Source: Trujillonella endophytica
GTDB lineage: Bacteria > Actinomycetota > Actinomycetes > Mycobacteriales > Geodermatophilaceae
DNA length: 49,325 nt
Reading direction: 5' to 3'
NCBI RefSeq assembly: GCF_019799905.1
Contig: NZ_JABGCI010000017.1
Span: 1 to 49,325, forward strand
A model generated the notes under the pieces. That model did not search any database and was not told where the DNA came from. It saw only the letters and a list, made by a program, of their open reading frames with translations. Made by a program: the position numbers and the translations under genes. Position 1 is the first letter of the stretch, and each line of letters opens with the position of its first letter. Below, piece by piece: positions 45,729 to 49,325 of the stretch.

Positions 45729-47552
45729 ATGACGCAGACCCTGGACGCGCCTCCCGGCACGACCGCCGGAAGGGCCGAGTCCTGGCTGGCCGCCCTCGGC
45801 GACGCCCTCGCGGCACGCGACGTCGAGCGTGCCGCCGGCCTGTTCGCGGCCACGAGCTTCTGGCGCGACCTGATCGCCTTCACCTGGAACATCACCACCG
45901 TCGAGGACCGGGCCGGCGTCACCGGGCTGCTGACCGCCACGCTGGACCGCACCGACCCGACCCGGTTCGCCGTCAGCGAGCCGCCGGAGGAGGCCGACGG
46001 CGTCACCACCGCCTGGTTCACCTTCGAGACGGCCGTCGGGCGCGGCAAGGGGCTGGTGCGGCTGGTCGAGGAGGACGGCGAGCCGCGGGCGTGGACCTTC
46101 CTGACGACCATGTACGAGCTGAAGGGCCACGAGGAGCCGCGCGGCGACCGCCGCCCGCTGGGCGCCGAGCACGGGATCAACCGTGGGCGGGAGACGTGGC
46201 TGGAGCGGCGGGAGCGAGAGGCGGCCGAGCTCGGGGTCGCCAGGCAGCCCTACGTGCTCGTGGTCGGCGGCGGACAGGGTGGCATCGCCCTCGGTGCCCG
46301 GCTGCGCCAGCTCGGCGTCCCGAGCCTGGTCATCGACAAGCACCCGCGGCCGGGGGACCAGTGGCGCGGCCGCTACAAGTCGCTGTGCCTGCACGACCCG
46401 GTCTGGTACGACCACCTGCCCTACGTGCCGTTCCCCGACAACTGGCCGGTGTTCGCGCCCAAGGACAAGATCGGCGACTGGCTCGAGTCCTACACGCGGG
46501 TCATGGAGATCCCCTACTGGTCGAGCACCGTGGCCACCTCGGCGTCGTACTCCCCGGAGACGGGGGAGTGGACCGTCGAGGTCGAGCGCGAGGGTGCGGC
46601 CCTGACGCTGCGCCCGGCACACCTGGTGTTGGCCACCGGCATGTCGGGCAAGCCCAACGTGCCGCAGATCCCCGGACAGGACGTGTTCCGCGGCGACCAG
46701 CAGCACTCCTCGCGGCACCCCGGCCCGGACGCGTACGCGGGCAAGCGGGTCGTGGTGATCGGCAGCAACAACTCCGCGTTCGACATCTGCGGGGCGCTGT
46801 GGGAGCACGGCGTCGACGTCACGATGGTGCAGCGCTCGTCGACGCACATCGTCCGGAGCGACAGCCTCATGGAGATCGGCCTCGGCGCCCTCTACTCGGA
46901 GGAGGCGGTGGCCAACGGCGTCACCACGGAGAAGGCGGACCTGACCTTCGCCTCGCTGCCGTACCGGATCATGCACGAGTTCCAGATCCCGCTGTACCAG
47001 CAGATGAGGGAGCGCGACGCCGACTTCTACGAGCGGCTGGAGGGGGCCGGGTTCTGGCACGACTGGGGTGACGACGGCTCCGGGCTGTTCATGAAGTACC
47101 TGCGTCGCGGCTCCGGCTACTACATCGACGTCGGCGCCGCGGACCTCGTGGCCAACGGAGACGTCCGGCTGGTGCACGGGCAGGTCACCCGCCTGACCGA
47201 GGACGCCGTCGTCCTCGAGGACGGCACCGAGCTGCCGGCCGACCTCGTCGTCTACGCCACCGGCTACGGGTCGATGAACGGCTGGGCCGCCGATCTCATC
47301 TCGCAGGAGGTCGCCGACCGTGTCGGCAAGGTGTGGGGGCTGGGCTCGGACACCACCAAGGACCCCGGCCCCTGGGAGGGCGAGCAGCGCAACATGTGGA
47401 AGCCCACCCAGCAGGAGGCGCTCTGGTTCCACGGCGGGAACCTGCACCAGTCGCGGCACTACTCCCTGTACCTGGCGCTCCAGCTGAAGGCCCGTCACGT
47501 CGGCATCCCCACCCCGGTGCACGGACTACAGGAGGTGCACCACCTGCGCTGA
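45729..47552 (+). CDS. NTF2-like / flavin-containing monooxygenase fusion
   Basis: A 607-residue protein. Residues about 15-140 are a SnoaL/NTF2-like domain (ESWLAALGDALAARDVERAAGLFAATSFWRDL). The rest is an FMO-type flavoprotein with FAD motif VLVVGGGQGGIALGARLRQLG, GDQWRGRYKSLCLHDPVWYDHLPY, NADPH motif VVVIGSNNSAFDICGALW and the C-terminal VVYATGY. The FMO/Baeyer-Villiger fingerprint is present in variant form, FRGDQQHSSRH, with His in place of the final Trp or Tyr. Oxygenation of a ketone or heteroatom substrate is expected, but which one is unknown. The ATG follows GAGGAGA. The GAF regulator is divergent, and the 87-bp gap between them has spaced TGCAA repeats. Confidence 0.88.
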   Translation: MTQTLDAPPGTTAGRAESWLAALGDALAARDVERAAGLFAATSFWRDLIAFTWNITTVEDRAGVTGLLTATLDRTDPTRFAVSEPPEEADGVTTAWFTFETAVGRGKGLVRLVEEDGEPRAWTFLTTMYELKGHEEPRGDRRPLGAEHGINRGRETWLERREREAAELGVARQPYVLVVGGGQGGIALGARLRQLGVPSLVIDKHPRPGDQWRGRYKSLCLHDPVWYDHLPYVPFPDNWPVFAPKDKIGDWLESYTRVMEIPYWSSTVATSASYSPETGEWTVEVEREGAALTLRPAHLVLATGMSGKPNVPQIPGQDVFRGDQQHSSRHPGPDAYAGKRVVVIGSNNSAFDICGALWEHGVDVTMVQRSSTHIVRSDSLMEIGLGALYSEEAVANGVTTEKADLTFASLPYRIMHEFQIPLYQQMRERDADFYERLEGAGFWHDWGDDGSGLFMKYLRRGSGYYIDVGAADLVANGDVRLVHGQVTRLTEDAVVLEDGTELPADLVVYATGYGSMNGWAADLISQEVADRVGKVWGLGSDTTKDPGPWEGEQRNMWKPTQQEALWFHGGNLHQSRHYSLYLALQLKARHVGIPTPVHGLQEVHHLR

Positions 47553-47553
47553 G

Positions 47554-47587
47554 GTGCGTGCGCGCGCCCGTACCGGGGGCGCCGCAC
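47554..47587 (+). terminator. Hairpin after the monooxygenase gene
   Basis: GCGCCC (47564-47569) pairs with GGGCGC (47577-47582), extended by GTGCG (47554-47558) with CGCAC (47583-47587) across a one-sided bulge. It begins just after the stop at 47552. Confidence 0.45.
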
Positions 47588-47607
47588 ACGTGCCATGATC
47601 CGCGGCC

Positions 47608-48501
47608 GTGCGCAGCGAGGACGACGTCGACCGCACCGGGACCGCGGCGCCGGAGCGGCAGGGCATCACGCGCCTGCCGGACGGCCGGCGCCTGGCGTGG
47701 AGCGAGTGGGGGCCGGCAGGCGGGCGCCCGGTGCTCCTCTGCCCGGGGGCGGCGACGAGCCGCTGGCTGGGCTTCGGCACCGACGTCCTCATGGGTCTGG
47801 AGGTCCGGCTGGTGTCGGCCGATCGCCCGGGGCTCGGCGGCTCCGACCCGCTCCCGGGCCGGGACCTCGCGTCCTGGGCGGAGGACGTCGCGGCCCTCGC
47901 CGCGGACCGGGACCTCGGGCGGCCCGCGGTCGTGGGCTTCTCCCAGGGGGCGCCGTTCGCGCTGGCGTGTGCCGCCGCCGGGGCGGTGTCGGCCGTGGCG
48001 GTCGTGTCGGGGACGGACGAGCTCTGCCACCCGGACGTGCGGGCGCGACTGGTCCCCGAGGTGGAGGCTCTGGTCGGGCTGGCGGACGCCGATCCCGCGG
48101 CGGCCGCGACCGCCTTCGCGGGGCTGGCCCGCACCGACGCGATGTGGGACATGGTGATGGCGGGCAGCTCCGAGGCCGACCTCGCCGTGTACACCGCGCC
48201 GGCCTTCGCCGCGGCATACCGGCGGGCGATGGACGAGGCGTTCGCCCAGGGCCCCGACGGCTACACGACCGACACGGTCCTGACGATGCGCCGCTGGTCC
48301 TTCGACCCGGCGGCCATCTCCGTGCCGACGGACCTCTGGTACGGCGTCCTGGACAGCAGTCCGGTGCACTCCCCGAACCGCGGCGCCACCCTCGCCGGGC
48401 GCATCCCGGGGGCGCGGCAGCACGAGCTCGCCGACGTCGGCGGGGCCCTGCTGTGGACTCACGCGGAGTCGGTCCTGCGGACGTTGCTCGATCGGACCTG
48501 A
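47608..48501 (+). CDS. Alpha/beta hydrolase
   Basis: A 297-residue alpha/beta-fold hydrolase without signal peptide. PVLLCPGAATSRWLGFG is the oxyanion region, VSADRPGLGGSDPLPGR the standard strand-4 turn, and VVGFSQGAPFALACAAAG the nucleophile elbow with GFSQG. A lid of helices and a C-terminal region with DLWYGVLDSS follow. The usual last His is replaced or shifted: near the end ARQHELADVGG offers one. The GTG start has no Shine-Dalgarno, but CATGAT lies 8 nt upstream like a -10 hexamer, so the mRNA may be leaderless. Substrate unknown. Confidence 0.82.
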   Translation: MRSEDDVDRTGTAAPERQGITRLPDGRRLAWSEWGPAGGRPVLLCPGAATSRWLGFGTDVLMGLEVRLVSADRPGLGGSDPLPGRDLASWAEDVAALAADRDLGRPAVVGFSQGAPFALACAAAGAVSAVAVVSGTDELCHPDVRARLVPEVEALVGLADADPAAAATAFAGLARTDAMWDMVMAGSSEADLAVYTAPAFAAAYRRAMDEAFAQGPDGYTTDTVLTMRRWSFDPAAISVPTDLWYGVLDSSPVHSPNRGATLAGRIPGARQHELADVGGALLWTHAESVLRTLLDRT

Positions 48502-48540
48502 CAGCGCGGGGACGCCGGTCGCCGTCCGTGTCCCTGTCCG

Positions 48541-48572
48541 CGTCGCGCCGTCGCGCCGTCGCGCCGTCGCGT
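48541..48572. repeat. Four tandem copies of an 8-bp unit
   Basis: CGTCGCGC is repeated three times exactly and a fourth time as CGTCGCGT, in the noncoding gap 48502-48653. It is a simple low-complexity repeat likely to vary by slippage. No protein is supported across it. Confidence 0.85.
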
Positions 48573-48635
48573 CCGCGCTGCCCGCGTCCGCGCGGCGGGG
48601 GTCCACCGTCCGTTCCGGCCGGAACTGTCGGACCT

Positions 48636-48649
48636 CGAACGTATGTTCG
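48636..48649 (+). promoter_or_regulatory. LexA (SOS) box and -10 of the DUF222 gene
   Basis: CGAAC-GTAT-GTTCG matches the actinobacterial SOS box GAAC-N4-GTTC with five perfect base pairs per arm. The TATGTT hexamer at 48642-48647 overlaps it and is placed 6 nt before the GTG at 48654, so LexA would cover the promoter of a leaderless transcript. Confidence 0.7.
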
Positions 48650-48653
48650 GATC

Positions 48654-49325
48654 GTGCAGAGAGAGGCCGAACAGGAGTCAGCCGTCGAGGCTGCGCTGGT
48701 CGGCTGGTTCCTCGAGCAGGCGCTCGAGGTCCCGCGCTTGCCGGTGGGTGTCCTGACGCGGGCGGAGAAGCCGTCGGCGCTGCAGCAGCTGGTGGCTGAG
48801 CGGGCTCGGTTGGCGGCGTACGAGGCGGAGCTGGTGCTGGGGCTGGCCGAGGACTCGCCGGAGGCCGAGCTGCCGCCGGAGGCTGCGCGGGGATCGTGGG
48901 CGGCGCGTGTGGACCTGCCGGGGGTGTCGGAGTTCCTCCCGGCGGAGCTGTCGATGGTGCTGAACTGCGGCCGGGGGACGGCGTCGCATCTGGTGGTGCG
49001 CGCGTTCACCTGGCGGGAGCGGCTGCCCGGCACGTTCGGTGCATTGGCCGAGGGTGTGCTGGACGAGCCGCGGGCGAAGGTGCTGGCCGAGGTGCTGGAG
49101 CACGCCGATCCGCAGGTGGCGCGGCGGGTGGAGGCGGAGGTGCTGCCGGAGGCGGTCGAGCTGTCGGTCGGGAAGCTCCGCAAGCGCACGCAGGCGCTGT
49201 TGGCCGCGGTGGACTCGGTCGGGGTGGACGAGAGGCGCGAGGAGGCGCAGAAGACCGCGGACGTGCGGATCTACCCCTCGACCCGGGAGGGCATGGCAAC
49301 GGTCGCGGTCGACCTGCCCGCTGAC
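48654..49325 (+). CDS. DUF222-domain (13E12 repeat family) HNH endonuclease-type protein, 5' part
   Basis: The frame from GTG 48654 is open to the window edge (224 codons). It reads LVGWFLEQALEVP, then LQQLVAERARLAAYEAELVLGLAED, RVDLPGVSEFLPAELSMVLNCGRGTASHLVVRAFTW, LPGTFGALAEGVLDEPRAKVLAEVLEHAD and LSVGKLRKRTQALLAAVD, the all-helical DUF222 domain of the 13E12 family. These proteins usually end in an HNH nuclease domain, which would lie beyond the window. There is no Shine-Dalgarno; the start is set by the -10/SOS box immediately upstream. Less GC-biased codons (TTG, GCT, GTG) than the neighbours fit a multi-copy, possibly mobile family. Several members in Mycobacterium tuberculosis are LexA-controlled. 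Confidence 0.85.
   Translation, partial: MQREAEQESAVEAALVGWFLEQALEVPRLPVGVLTRAEKPSALQQLVAERARLAAYEAELVLGLAEDSPEAELPPEAARGSWAARVDLPGVSEFLPAELSMVLNCGRGTASHLVVRAFTWRERLPGTFGALAEGVLDEPRAKVLAEVLEHADPQVARRVEAEVLPEAVELSVGKLRKRTQALLAAVDSVGVDERREEAQKTADVRIYPSTREGMATVAVDLPAD

Noticed and set aside
48541..48572. CRISPR-like repeat
   Set aside because: The units are 8 bp, directly abutting and without spacers. It is a simple tandem repeat.
1..49325. tRNA, rRNA or insertion sequence within the window
   Set aside because: No cloverleaf-like or conserved rRNA sequence, no transposase and no terminal inverted repeats with target duplications were seen in the gaps. A very small RNA gene could be missed by eye.

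Overview
The window is very GC-rich, gene-dense DNA with many GTG starts and four-base start/stop overlaps. It also carries a mycothiol-type maleylpyruvate isomerase, a DUF6158-like protein and a DUF222/13E12-type gene behind a mycobacterial-style SOS box. Together these point to a high-GC actinobacterium, most likely Geodermatophilaceae (Blastococcus, Geodermatophilus or Modestobacter type); that placement is inference. I see no rRNA, tRNA, CRISPR array or intact insertion sequence. No gene-free gap exceeds about 230 bases.

Layout. 1-3394: 5' end of a Tat lipoprotein gene, a PaaX-family regulator, a DUF6158-like protein, an alpha/beta hydrolase and a second PaaX regulator. 3534-11311: a tightly overlapping operon that reads as CoA-dependent salicylate catabolism: salicylyl-CoA 5-hydroxylase-like monooxygenase, NDP-forming acyl-CoA synthetase, salicylate-type aryl-AMP ligase, FAH-family hydrolase, maleylpyruvate isomerase and an ACMSD-like amidohydrolase. 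The gentisate ring-cleaving dioxygenase is not in the window. 11284-15061: ornithine aminotransferase, an ArsR/AHSA1 pair behind two operators, a DUF1905 protein and a luciferase-like oxidoreductase. 15217-21564: acyl-CoA ligase, fused isobutyryl-CoA mutase IcmF, MarR regulator and a signal-less BtuF-like protein.

21634-28066: amidohydrolase plus IclR regulator, divergent from a CaiB CoA-transferase / citryl-CoA-lyase-like / quinone-oxidoreductase-like / intradiol dioxygenase operon. Identical 14-bp palindromes lie in front of both divergent operons. 28036-35382: cytochrome oxidase subunit I coupled to a small membrane protein, a mannitol-dehydrogenase-family enzyme, a Clp-N/HTH protein with two operators, a phospholipase D-like protein and a nitronate-monooxygenase-like enzyme. 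35467-41767: an SRPBCC protein with a repeat tail, a UBP zinc finger, a coupled signalling operon (receiver-thioredoxin-reductase-like fusion, cNMP-domain histidine kinase, GNAT), a membrane protein and a TetR regulator. 41793-44381: arsenic operon arsR-acr3-arsC-arsC. 44451-49325: GAF regulator divergent from an NTF2-FMO fusion, a hydrolase, and the SOS-boxed DUF222 gene running off the end.

The most interesting parts are the salicylyl-CoA cluster (specificity residues readable, hydroxylase with a remnant of its lost partner domain), the redox-like two-component operon whose reductase module lacks the CxxC pair, the undefined CaiB/citrate-synthase-like/dioxygenase pathway, and several operator arrangements with exact symmetry.
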